DNA from: Stieleria neptunia
Lineage (GTDB): Bacteria > Planctomycetota > Planctomycetia > Pirellulales > Pirellulaceae
Length of the DNA: 64,000 bases
Assembly: GCF_007754155.1 (NCBI RefSeq)
Contig: NZ_CP037423.1
Location: forward strand, 1,178,001 to 1,242,000
Direction of reading: 5' to 3'
This document shows positions 9,339 to 17,441 of this stretch, one piece after another; positions within the stretch are counted from its first letter, which is position 1; every line of letters begins with the position of its first letter. The notes beneath the pieces are model-generated. The model searched no databases and was not told where the DNA came from. It saw only the letters and a list, made by a program, of their open reading frames with translations. A program made the translations under genes and the position numbers.

Positions 9339-9908
9339 ATGGCCCGCTCGCTTTGCTCATTATTGTTCTTGCTCACGGCCGGTCTGCTGCTAGCCGATGA
9401 CTGGAGTGCCGAAGACGACACCTTTGATCCGAGTCTTCCATCGGTTGTGATTGGAGACCGATCCTGGATCGGCGATCCCTCTCCCTTTGTCCATGCCCAG
9501 TCATCACGTACCGGATACACCCACGTCAATGCCACGAATTACCCGGGGCTGGATCCGGCGGTGCAACTCTCCCTCATGCTGCCACTGAAAGCGGGAGAAA
9601 CACAACCTCCCGGAGGCGGGATGTTGTTGCTCAACGAAGCACAAACCCGAACGCTCATCAAAGCGTTCACCGATGCCGTGGAATCGAAACCCGGCGAGAA
9701 GCCGGAGGGAGTGCAGATCGAGACGTCGCTCGAAGGCGCAATCTGGTCCCTGACCGCTGCCGAAGACGATGAGACCCGAGTCGTGCATCTGGAAAACAAA
9801 CTCAAGGAAAAAACGCATCGTTATCGTTTCTCCGTCAATGCTTCAAAAAAGCTACTCGGTGCGATCAAGCATTCGCTCGAAAAGCTGGACAGCCCGGCTG
9901 CAGAATAA
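9339..9908 (+). CDS. Secreted protein of unknown function
   Basis: A 189-residue product with a signal peptide (MARSLCSLLFLLTAGLLLA, cleavage near residue 19). The start at 9339 is chosen because an AAGAGG ribosome site lies 5-10 bases upstream and because it gives the signal peptide; the frame is open further upstream without one. The mature protein is acidic and Asp/Glu/Lys-rich, with a central LSLMLPLKAGETQPPGGGMLLLNEAQTRTLIKAF stretch and a C-terminal helix-rich region. I do not recognise a family. It stands alone between divergent and downstream sulfatase genes. Confidence 0.65.
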   Translation: MARSLCSLLFLLTAGLLLADDWSAEDDTFDPSLPSVVIGDRSWIGDPSPFVHAQSSRTGYTHVNATNYPGLDPAVQLSLMLPLKAGETQPPGGGMLLLNEAQTRTLIKAFTDAVESKPGEKPEGVQIETSLEGAIWSLTAAEDDETRVVHLENKLKEKTHRYRFSVNASKKLLGAIKHSLEKLDSPAAE

Positions 9909-10241
9909 TCCGCGCCACCGAAATACCTCCTCGATCGAAGGGGGGGGCGTTGGTTTGGCTTTCTTTCCTGGGGGGGCGGTCACTCCGCTGTGCTGGTTCC
10001 CTGACCCCAGGCTATGTTGCTGATGCCCGTTGGACAAATGCTGCGGAACCGTTTCCGCCTCAGATTCGAACCGGCCGCAACAATCAATTCCGCGCAGCCC
10101 AGGGTCTGCCTGACGGCCCATCGGCATGCACAGCATGCCCTACGTAGCCGTGGAGTTGAGTTAAGATACCGATTGCAATACCTGCCAACTGGGGAGGTTT
10201 AGAACCACATGGCCTGACGAAGGAAACGAGGAAAGCGATCC
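9909..10241. other. Intergenic region before arylsulfatase
   Basis: It contains two runs of G (about 9940-9947 and 9971-9977) and otherwise no recognisable gene, RNA or repeat. A purine-rich stretch (GAAGGAAACGAGGAAAG) directly before 10242 can serve as ribosome binding site for the next gene. Confidence 0.4.
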
Positions 10242-11711
10242 ATGCCACTGAAGATCATCTGTCTTGCGACAATCTGTTGGATGTGTTTCGGCCCCTCGGT
10301 GGCGCTGGCTGAGGATCGCCCGCCCAACTTCGTGATCCTCTTCACCGACGACCAGGGCTATGCCGATGCGGGTTGTTTCGGATCGCCCGACATTCGCACG
10401 CCGCGGTTGGATGCGATGGCTGCCGAAGGCGTGAAGTTCACCAGTTTCTATGCGCAACCGATTTGCGGGCCGTCGCGGGCGGCGTTGATGACCGGTTGTT
10501 ATCCGATGCGTGTCGCCGAACGCGGTAACACGAAACAGGTTCACCCGATTCTTCACAGCGACGAAATCACCATCGCGGAACTTCTTAAAACGAAAGGCTA
10601 CGCGACCGCCTGTTTCGGGAAATGGGATCTCGCCAAGCATGCTCAGCAGGGATTCTATATGGACCTGTTCCCCACGCGACAGGGCTTTGATTCTTTCTTC
10701 GGGACGCCGACAAGCAACGACAGGATCGTCAACTTGTATCGCAATGAAGAACTGATCGAACCGAAGACGGAGATGGCGACGCTGACCCGGCGATACACCG
10801 ACGAAGCGATCGCGTTCATGCGAAAGAACAAGGAGCGACCATTCTTTGCCTATATCCCGCACACGATGCCGCACACCCGTTTGGACGCAACGCCCCAATT
10901 CAAGGGCAAGAGCAAACGAGGTCTGTACGGCGACGTGATCGAGGAGATCGATTTCAACGTCGGCCGACTGCTCGATGCCGTCAAAGACATGGGCCTGAAA
11001 GACAACACCTACGTCTTCTTCACCAGCGACAACGGTCCCTGGTTGATCAAGAACAAAAACCATGCCGACGGGCATCTTCCCCGCGACCACGGCGGATCGG
11101 CGGGCCCATTACGCAGCGGCAAAGTGTCGACCTTTGAAGGCGGCGTCCGAGTGCCATGTATTGTTTGGGGAAATCGTCACGTGCCGGCGGGGCAAACGTG
11201 CGATTCGATTGCCACGACGCTGGACGTTCTCCCCACACTTGCGGCCCTGGCCGGTGCCGAACTCCCCACCGATCGCGTCATCGACGGCGAAGACATTCGC
11301 CATTTGCTGCACGGCGAATTTGAAAAAGCGAACCCCGACAAAGCGTTTTTCTACTACCTGCGCGTCCACCTGCAGGCCGTCCGTCAGGGCAAATGGAAAC
11401 TGCATCTGCCGCGTGAAAACGAACCGGTCGGTGCGGTGGAGTTCCGCAAGAATACGCACATTGCGCCGGCCGATCGGATCGGTTTTGAGAGCCCGTTTCT
11501 GGTCGACCTGGACCATGATCCAGGTGAAACGACGAACGTGGCGGACGACCACCCCGCGGTCGTGAAGCATCTACTTGCGCTCGCCGACGCGATGCGGTCG
11601 GACCTTGGCGACTACAACCATGTCGGCGAGAACATGCGGTTCTTTGATCTGCAAGGCCCGCGGCCGACGACTCCGCCGGTGCCCGTTCGACCCAAGCATG
11701 GCACGAAATAG
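10242..11711 (+). CDS. Arylsulfatase (S1 family)
   Basis: The 489-residue enzyme has a signal peptide (ATICWMCFGPSVALA), metal-binding FTDDQGYAD (D36, D37) and the formylglycine signature CGPSR with C75. The blocks GKWDLAKHAQQGF and FFTSDNGPWL are typical; the usual His in GKWHLG is replaced by Asp (GKWDLA). C-terminal PVPVRPKHGTK is short and charged. It is transcribed alone, in the opposite direction to the 8,979-493 cluster. The substrate cannot be named from sequence. Confidence 0.9.
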   Translation: MPLKIICLATICWMCFGPSVALAEDRPPNFVILFTDDQGYADAGCFGSPDIRTPRLDAMAAEGVKFTSFYAQPICGPSRAALMTGCYPMRVAERGNTKQVHPILHSDEITIAELLKTKGYATACFGKWDLAKHAQQGFYMDLFPTRQGFDSFFGTPTSNDRIVNLYRNEELIEPKTEMATLTRRYTDEAIAFMRKNKERPFFAYIPHTMPHTRLDATPQFKGKSKRGLYGDVIEEIDFNVGRLLDAVKDMGLKDNTYVFFTSDNGPWLIKNKNHADGHLPRDHGGSAGPLRSGKVSTFEGGVRVPCIVWGNRHVPAGQTCDSIATTLDVLPTLAALAGAELPTDRVIDGEDIRHLLHGEFEKANPDKAFFYYLRVHLQAVRQGKWKLHLPRENEPVGAVEFRKNTHIAPADRIGFESPFLVDLDHDPGETTNVADDHPAVVKHLLALADAMRSDLGDYNHVGENMRFFDLQGPRPTTPPVPVRPKHGTK

Positions 11712-11742
11712 AATGAGCAGTAAGTCCGGAAGTGTCGCTGCG

Positions 11743-12162
11743 CTAGCGAGCTCGTGCGGCGCGCTCGCAGCAAAACTTGTATTTTTTCCCGCTGTTGCAG
11801 GGACAGGGATCGTAACGACCTGGTTTTGGGGCCTGGGCCTTGGGCGGCTTGGCTTCCAAACCGGATTCCCAATCTGACCGCCCCGGCGCATTGCTCTGAA
11901 ACACTTGGCCGAACATTTCATCGTGGCGACTGATCATCGGCATCAGCACATCATCCTGAAACGCTTCACATTCGGCTTCGTCCAGCCCCATTGAGTCAGC
12001 GAACGAATTGATCGCTGACTGTCGTTTGTCCTCGGGAAGTTTCCCGATGTTCCAACAGGCCATCGCGACGTTCAGCGCCATTTGCATCTGCTCTGGTGAC
12101 CCGTCGGTCTCGTCAATCAATGGTTGTGCGTATGCAGCCATCGCATCGGCCATCGCTCCCAT
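11743..12162 (-). CDS. SEC-C metal-binding motif protein
   Basis: A 139-residue protein with a helical N-terminal region (MGAMADAMAAYAQPLID through MISRHDEMFGQ) and a C-terminal SEC-C zinc motif, PCPCNSGKKYKFCC, as at the end of SecA and many unrelated proteins. The start at 12162 is set by a strong ribosome site (GGAGG) about 8 bases upstream; the frame is open up to 12231. It probably binds zinc and perhaps partners at the ribosome or translocon, but the exact role is unknown. It converges on the arylsulfatase with a 31-bp gap. Confidence 0.75.
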   Translation of the reverse strand: MGAMADAMAAYAQPLIDETDGSPEQMQMALNVAMACWNIGKLPEDKRQSAINSFADSMGLDEAECEAFQDDVLMPMISRHDEMFGQVFQSNAPGRSDWESGLEAKPPKAQAPKPGRYDPCPCNSGKKYKFCCERAARAR

Positions 12163-12278
12163 CGTCAGTCCTCCGTGTGTTTGGGGGGCATCGCGATCGG
12201 AAACGAACGCCCGATCGCGAGATCTATCCACTCATGTTAACGATTGCACGACCATTCGGCATCGATTTCGCTCGATCG

Positions 12279-14222
12279 CTAACGACGCTCGGCGTCGCCG
12301 GGCGCTTCGTACTCCAGCAGGAATTTCTGCCGCTGTTCGAAAAAGCTGCGCAGGGACGGTTGGTTTCCCTTGTCGTCGGGGGCCTGCAAGGAAGTCGCTT
12401 GTTCGAAGGCCTCAAGCGTGGTCAGCTTTCGCGTGTCGGCGGCGACTTCCTCCTTGATCAACTTGGCGTGTTGAGCGATGACGGGTTCGACTTCATTCCA
12501 CGCCAACGATTGCTCTGCGATTTGACGCACATACTGCAGATACTTGCTCCGCAGACTCGGCACCGACAGCAGCCGACTGTGTAGCGGCATTCGCGGGTTG
12601 TCGACGGCCACCAGCGGATCGAGATCGACGCCGCCATGGCCCGGTCCGCCGCCGCCACCTGGTCCGCCACGGCCACCTGGGCCGCCAGCTCCCGGGCCGC
12701 CGAATCCACCACGACCGCGTCGACGCTCTCCATCCGCATCGCGATTCGGTGGGCCATCGTCTGATCGGCCCAGGCCGAAACCGCCACCCGGCGGCGGCCG
12801 CAATCCGTCTTCCTGCGGCGGCCCAAAACCGTCACCTTGGGGCGGCCCAAAACCGCCGCCCGGCGGCGGGCCGAATCCGCCCCGTCCGAATCCGCCCCGT
12901 CCCCCGGAGCCTTCGGGGCCTCCTGGACCAAATCCGCCTCGTCCTCCGGGACCTCCGGGGCCTCCAGGACCGTGACCGCCGCCGGCTTGAAACGCTTCGT
13001 TCATGTCGTGGGGGATCACGTGGAATTGTTTGTCGCTGTCCAGAAACAGGCTGTAGTCGCTCGATCGCGTCCAATAGCCATCGCTGTTGACCAGGGCCAC
13101 ATCCAAGGCCAAAAAGCGAAGCGTTTCGTCGATGTCCAGCATCGGCGCGAGTTCGCGTTCCAATTCATCGAGCGGTGTTTCATTGAGCGTTTTGCATAGC
13201 TCCGCCAGCGCCTTCCAAGCCTTCTTTCCGTCGTCGGACTTCATTTCAAAACGCTGTTTGTACTCGTCCAGGTCGTCACCGAGGTAACGCAAGCCTGCAT
13301 CGGCTCGGGGGCTTCCGCTCGCCTTCCAGCGTGTTCCCTTGGACGATTCATAGTGCTCGGCAAGGAAATCCTTGTTGAACTGTTGCACGTTGACGTACAC
13401 GCCCCAGCTTTCGCCATTGATCACCACGCGGACATGGTTCGCCTTGGGCACCGGCAGATACTGACCGGCGATGTGTGAATACAGCACCGAACTCAGGAAG
13501 GAGGGATCGCCATTGCTATTGAGCAGGTTCAGGGTTTTGTAACCGTAGAGCCGCTGGTCCTCGTCCGCCAAGTCGATCGACACGTTGAACGACCGTTTGT
13601 AGCCACTGGGGACCATCCCGTAGGACGACTGACCACGAAAACGCATGCCGACGTTGGCATAGGTTTTACCATCAACGGTCAACGTAGCCGGAACGTCGAC
13701 GTCGGTGCCGTGAAAGTCCTCCAGTTCCTTCTCCCAGTCCTGATTCTCGAACTCGAAAAACAGCGTACGCAGCACGGTCGAGTCGTACAGACCGGCGTCA
13801 GGAAACTGTTCGACCTCGTGAACCGAGACGCGACGACCGGGCTCGGCCGGTTCGCGGTTGCCGCGACCGCGACGCCCACCGCCGGGCGGTCCACCACCTG
13901 GACCACCGAAGCCTCCGCGTTGATCGCCCACCTGCTCTGTCGCCGCGGCGCGCGCCTTGGCCCGCTCCTGGCGATTGAGCCAACCGTTTTCGTCCTCGTC
14001 GAATTGCTCGACCAGTTTTCGATCCTCGCGCTGTCCGCCGGGGCCACCTGGTCCGCCGGGTCCGCCGGGGCCGCCAGGTCCGCCGGGGCCACCTGGACCG
14101 CCGGCACCAAAATCTCCAGGGCCTCCCGGGCCGCCAAAGCCTTGTGGCGGCTGGGCCAACGCCGCGGCCGACAAACCGGCCAGGACCGTGAGCAGGGTAA
14201 AGCGTAGAAAGCGTCGTTTCAT
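12279..14222 (-). CDS. CotH kinase family protein with Gly-Pro-Gly-rich segments
   Basis: The 647-residue secreted protein has a signal peptide (residues 1-23, ending AALA). Two low-complexity collagen-like blocks of GGPGGP repeats occur, near residues 28-62 and 410-520. An EF-hand-like loop (DEDENGWLNRQE) follows the first. The CotH domain spans about residues 140-410: TLFFEFENQDWEKEL, GMRFRGQSSYG, KRSFNVSIDLAD, LNLLNSNGDPSF, VYVNVQQFNKDFL and HVIPHDMNEAF, the last carrying the kinase-like metal-binding Asp/Asn. CotH proteins are atypical kinases acting on extracellular or coat proteins. It lies 67 bp downstream of DUF4956, a common pairing. The second Gly/Pro-rich block interrupts the end of the kinase domain. 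Confidence 0.85.
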   Translation of the reverse strand: MKRRFLRFTLLTVLAGLSAAALAQPPQGFGGPGGPGDFGAGGPGGPGGPGGPGGPGGPGGPGGQREDRKLVEQFDEDENGWLNRQERAKARAAATEQVGDQRGGFGGPGGGPPGGGRRGRGNREPAEPGRRVSVHEVEQFPDAGLYDSTVLRTLFFEFENQDWEKELEDFHGTDVDVPATLTVDGKTYANVGMRFRGQSSYGMVPSGYKRSFNVSIDLADEDQRLYGYKTLNLLNSNGDPSFLSSVLYSHIAGQYLPVPKANHVRVVINGESWGVYVNVQQFNKDFLAEHYESSKGTRWKASGSPRADAGLRYLGDDLDEYKQRFEMKSDDGKKAWKALAELCKTLNETPLDELERELAPMLDIDETLRFLALDVALVNSDGYWTRSSDYSLFLDSDKQFHVIPHDMNEAFQAGGGHGPGGPGGPGGRGGFGPGGPEGSGGRGGFGRGGFGPPPGGGFGPPQGDGFGPPQEDGLRPPPGGGFGLGRSDDGPPNRDADGERRRGRGGFGGPGAGGPGGRGGPGGGGGPGHGGVDLDPLVAVDNPRMPLHSRLLSVPSLRSKYLQYVRQIAEQSLAWNEVEPVIAQHAKLIKEEVAADTRKLTTLEAFEQATSLQAPDDKGNQPSLRSFFEQRQKFLLEYEAPGDAERR

Positions 14223-14288
14223 CGTGCAGAGTCTCGGGTTCAGAGAAGAGATACAGTTCAGGGCAACGTGCCCAACCGGGTTTCACCG

Positions 14289-14993
14289 TTAAGTCGCCGC
14301 CGCTGTCCAAATCGTTAACGTTGCTTTGTTTTGCAGCAGATCGATCGACTTGACTTCGACTTTCGTGATGTCCATGCCGATCCGATTCCGCAGATCGGTC
14401 AACAAGGTTTCTCGATGCGAGTCGCCCAGCCATTCCAGCCGGTCATACTCGATTGTGTACTTGGGAGCTTTTTTGCCGCCGCCTGACTTTCCGTTGCCAT
14501 TTCCGTTGCCATTTCCGTTGCTGTTCCCATTGCCGTTCGCGGTCTCGTCGGCTTTGGAAGGCGACTCAGCCGGCACCCTGCCGACGATCCACTCCTTGAG
14601 CATCGTGGTCGCGAAAATCACCGAGTTGACCAACGCGATCTCGGCATAACTGGTTTTCTTGTTGGCCAGCGAGTTGATGACGCCGATGCCGATGACGATG
14701 AACAGGTACGTCATCTCCTTGGGGCGAATCGCGTCGGTTCGGTAGCGGAGCACGCCGAAGACGGCGAACAATCCGAGCGCCAGACCGAGATCGAGTTCCA
14801 GTTTTTTCATCGTGAAGCAGATGAAGAACACGATCACATTGAGCATCACCGCCGTGAACGCGAACTCCCGTTCTCGCTGGTTGGGGTAGATCGCGAACAC
14901 GACGATCAGCAGCAAGAAGGCGAGATCGATTCCGAACCGCACCAGCAGCTTGAAAACGTCGTCGTCATACAGAGGGATCTCCAGGAACTCCAT
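14289..14993 (-). CDS. DUF4956 domain-containing membrane protein
   Basis: About 234 residues. Hydrophobic segments at the N-terminal half (LAFLLLIVVFAIYP, TAVMLNVIVFFICFTM, LGLALGLFAVFGVLRYRTDAI, MTYLFIVIGIGVINSLA) make 4-5 membrane helices, followed by an Asn/Gly linker (NGNGNSNGNGN) and a soluble C-terminal domain ending in a predicted ferredoxin-like strand order (YTIEYDRLEWL ... KVEVKSIDLL). FGVLRYRTDAI is the conserved family block. Genomes usually place DUF4956 with a VTC-type polyphosphate polymerase domain protein and CotH; here CotH follows but the VTC gene is absent, and REP repeats plus a transposon lie immediately upstream. The start at 14993 (MEFLEIPLYDDD) matches the family; a GTG at 15026 is the alternative. 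Confidence 0.82.
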   Translation of the reverse strand: MEFLEIPLYDDDVFKLLVRFGIDLAFLLLIVVFAIYPNQREREFAFTAVMLNVIVFFICFTMKKLELDLGLALGLFAVFGVLRYRTDAIRPKEMTYLFIVIGIGVINSLANKKTSYAEIALVNSVIFATTMLKEWIVGRVPAESPSKADETANGNGNSNGNGNGNGNGKSGGGKKAPKYTIEYDRLEWLGDSHRETLLTDLRNRIGMDITKVEVKSIDLLQNKATLTIWTAAAT

Positions 14994-15026
14994 GGGCCGT
15001 TTCAGTGTTGAGAGCCGGTCGATCAC

Positions 15027-15363
15027 GACCGACGATGGTTGGATGGAAAAGAGTTGCGTGTGCGACCCATTCGGGTCTCACGGAGGGCAATGCGAAAACG
15101 ATTTCGAGATCGGGCCAATAATTTTGAAGAAAAGATGAAGATCGCGACTCCGACCCACATCCCACGGCTCAAGACTTGTTCCCAGGCTCCCGCCTGGGAA
15201 CACACTGTCTCGGCGGCTCCGCCTCCTGACCGTGCACCGCGTGTGGCAGGAGCCACACCGACATCGCGTTCCAAGGCAGAGCCTTGGAACGAGTCTCCAT
15301 CTTGTTCCCAGGCTCCCGCCTGGGAACACACTGCCTTGGAGGCTCCGCCTGGGCTGCGCAAAA
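15027..15363. repeat. REP-like palindromic repeat cluster, left
   Basis: From about 15170 the sequence holds repeated palindromes: CCCAGGCTCCCGCCTGGG inside TTGTTCCCAGGC...GCCTGGGAACA (twice), GGCGGCTCCGCC, and GTTCCAAGGCAGAGCCTTGG. The unit is about 120 bp, and the same units recur at 17040-17405. These are typical dispersed planctomycete palindromes. No gene is present; 15027-15169 shows nothing recognisable apart from the DUF4956 upstream region. Confidence 0.75.
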
Positions 15364-15387
15364 TTGCAACTCAGAAGGATAGCAGAT

Positions 15388-16671
15388 TTAGGCCGTATCG
15401 GTTCCTGGGGATGACGGTAGTACGCTGCGGCGGAACATCGTCATGGTTTGTCTGAGGTTGTCCTTCACCCAATTGCATAGGGTTTTGTGGGTAACGGAGG
15501 CGAGGCTCGTTTCAATGGCTTCCGCACTGACGTCGGCGATGCTGGCAGCCATTGATAAGACGTTGCGGGTGAAACCGCTGCGAGAATGTTGTCGACCCAT
15601 CTGCTTGCCCTTACCGATCAAGGATTCAAGGATTTCGCTGCTCGCCGGCAACCTCTCCCCGGGGGCAAGAATGCTTGAATTCTCTTCGATCGCCGAGACG
15701 ATCTCGTCGCGAAACGCTTGGCTCTGCCAATCGCCTACATCACACGAAAGTTTTTCAGCCAGGGAAGCAGCCGAGTCTGCGTTAAAACCGACTGTTCGTG
15801 AGTGCTCTAACGTCTTGTCGACCATCCGCATCAGACGTGCCCAGACTGCGATCGATTCACGATAGTCAAGCACCCAAGCGAATTTCTCTTCCAGGCGACC
15901 AAGTCGATCTTGTTGCTGACGTTCTCCATGGGGGGTGTCAAGCAGACGCAACATCCGCTCTGCCCACCCGATCAGACTGTGCAGATTCATGAAGCGTGCC
16001 TTGACCTTGAGTTTGGGAGGCAACAACGATCCCAGCTCAGTCTGTTTGGCTTTCGGTTGTGTCTTTCCACAGTGCCCGAGAAACGAATCCCATTGAGGGT
16101 CTTTCTGCAGGACATGTTTGAGTGCCGTCGCAGTTCGGTGACACATGTCGGTCAATGCGATCGTCGACTCGCTTTCCTGTTGAAAACCAGCGATTCCGTT
16201 GACCAAGTCGGAACCTTGGTCGGAAATGATGGCCTTGACCTGACCGACTCGGTCAGCAGCTTTCTTCAGTTGCTCGGCAACAATCTTGCCGTTGGATGTC
16301 TGGACAATCTCGATCAGGATGGCCGAGAGATCGCTCAGTCGGATAGGCCGATCGAGATTGAGCCAATGTTCAAGGCGAATCCCAACGATCAAAAGACATT
16401 TCTCGTTTCCCAATTGGATCGTGTGGTCGACCAGGAGAATCCAATCGTCGGCCTGTTCTTTGGGACGCGTTAATTCATGCAGCCCCCGTCGCAGCGTCCA
16501 GTTCTGAATCGTGTTTGCCGTAGGGGCGTGAGACAATCCAGAATGGATGGTGCCTAGCGTGCGGGCAATTTTCTCACAAGCTCGATAGCTGATGGTTGCT
16601 TGGAGCACCCAAGAAATCGTGAGTACAACGAGACTCAACGAAAAAGAATGTTGGGGGGCCGGCGGCAGCAA
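15388..16671 (-). CDS. Transposase, DDE-type (family not assigned)
   Basis: A 427-residue protein with an RNase-H-like layout: DDWILLVDHTIQLGNEKCLLIVG gives a first catalytic Asp, QVKAIISDQGSDLVNGI a second, and a later acidic helix (about RLEEKFAWVLDYRESIAVWARL) can supply the third residue. The N terminus resembles a DNA-binding helix-turn-helix (TANTIQNWTLRRGLHELTRP). It begins at a TTG just after the stop of a small coiled-coil ORF, suggesting translational coupling or frameshifting. The gene is flanked by REP palindromes. Similar two-gene elements occur in planctomycetes; I do not assign an IS family. Confidence 0.7.
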   Translation of the reverse strand: MLPPAPQHSFSLSLVVLTISWVLQATISYRACEKIARTLGTIHSGLSHAPTANTIQNWTLRRGLHELTRPKEQADDWILLVDHTIQLGNEKCLLIVGIRLEHWLNLDRPIRLSDLSAILIEIVQTSNGKIVAEQLKKAADRVGQVKAIISDQGSDLVNGIAGFQQESESTIALTDMCHRTATALKHVLQKDPQWDSFLGHCGKTQPKAKQTELGSLLPPKLKVKARFMNLHSLIGWAERMLRLLDTPHGERQQQDRLGRLEEKFAWVLDYRESIAVWARLMRMVDKTLEHSRTVGFNADSAASLAEKLSCDVGDWQSQAFRDEIVSAIEENSSILAPGERLPASSEILESLIGKGKQMGRQHSRSGFTRNVLSMAASIADVSAEAIETSLASVTHKTLCNWVKDNLRQTMTMFRRSVLPSSPGTDTA

Positions 16672-16700
16672 TTGAGTCGACGGCTGCGTCGGGCGATTCT

Positions 16701-16946
16701 TCAGGGGCTGCTCCGCGTTTTTAACTGCTCTAATTCACTCTGCAGCTCGGCGACGCGCCGCCGCAGTTGGCTTGCCTCGCCTCTCCATCGCTGGCGGCTC
16801 TCTCTCGCATTGCAGAGGTTTTGCTTGAGTTCCTTAATCAACCGCTTGGATTGCATGGCGTTGTTCTTCCATTTCTCTCGTCCACGGCGTGCCGAACCAA
16901 GAAGTTTGGAAACAGGTGACTTATACTCAATCGTGGCTTGAGACAT
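16701..16946 (-). CDS. Small coiled-coil protein upstream of transposase
   Basis: An 81-residue basic protein (MSQATIEYKSPVSKLLGSARRGREKWK...) with a C-terminal leucine-heptad coiled coil (WRGEASQLRRRVAELQSELEQLK). It ends 29 bp before the transposase start and so is probably its accessory partner, perhaps for dimerisation or DNA binding. The frame is open further upstream to 17378, but that part is read from REP palindromes and is not credible; the ATG at 16946 is chosen for this reason. Confidence 0.55.
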   Translation of the reverse strand: MSQATIEYKSPVSKLLGSARRGREKWKNNAMQSKRLIKELKQNLCNARESRQRWRGEASQLRRRVAELQSELEQLKTRSSP

Positions 16947-17036
16947 GACTGAACCTCCATGACGCGGAAAAACTGCATATAAGAGAACCAATTCCGTCAA
17001 ATTCTCAAATAGCAATTTCAACACAAAACCGGTCGG

Positions 17037-17405
17037 TTTTGCGCAGCCCAGGCTCCGCCTCCTGACCGTGCACCGCGTGTGGCAGGAGCCACACCGACAT
17101 CGTGTTCCAAGGCGGAGCCTTGGAACGAGGGGGCAATCTCCATCTTGTTCCCAGGCTCCGGCCTGGGAACACACTGTCTCGGCGGCTCCGCCTCCTGACC
17201 GTGCACCGCGTGTGGCAGGAGCCACACCGACATCGTGTTCCAAGGCGGAGCCTTGGAACGAGTCGCGAAGATCTCCATCTTGTTCCCAGGCTCCGGCCTG
17301 GGAACACACTGTCTTGGAGGCTCCGCCTCCTGACCGTGCACCGCGTGTGGCAGGAGCCACACCGACATCGTGTTCCAAGGCGGAGCCTTGGAACGAGTCG
17401 CGAAG
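17037..17405. repeat. REP-like palindromic repeat cluster, right
   Basis: Three tandem near-copies of a unit of about 120 bp hold GTTCCAAGGCGGAGCCTTGGAACGAG, CCCAGGCTCCGGCCTGGG and CTCCGCCTCCTGACCGTGCACCGCGTGTGGCAGGAGCCACACC-type palindromes (each arm visible as an inverted repeat). They are followed directly by the end of the kinase gene. The left cluster at 15170-15363 is the same family. Confidence 0.75.
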
Positions 17406-17441
17406 ATCGCGATGGTCCCGCCCACCGCCAGCATCCCGGTG

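Larger units (their letters stand above)
15347..17053 (-). mobile_element. Transposon-like element with 17-bp inverted ends inside REP repeats
   Basis: GCCTGGGCTGCGCAAAA at 15347-15363 and its exact reverse complement at 17037-17053 bound a segment carrying a transposase gene and a small coiled-coil gene. Both flanks are REP-like palindromes, and the boundary sequence itself overlaps them, so the inverted ends may be part of the repeat rather than true IS termini. No target duplication could be recognised. Length about 1.7 kb. Confidence 0.55.
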
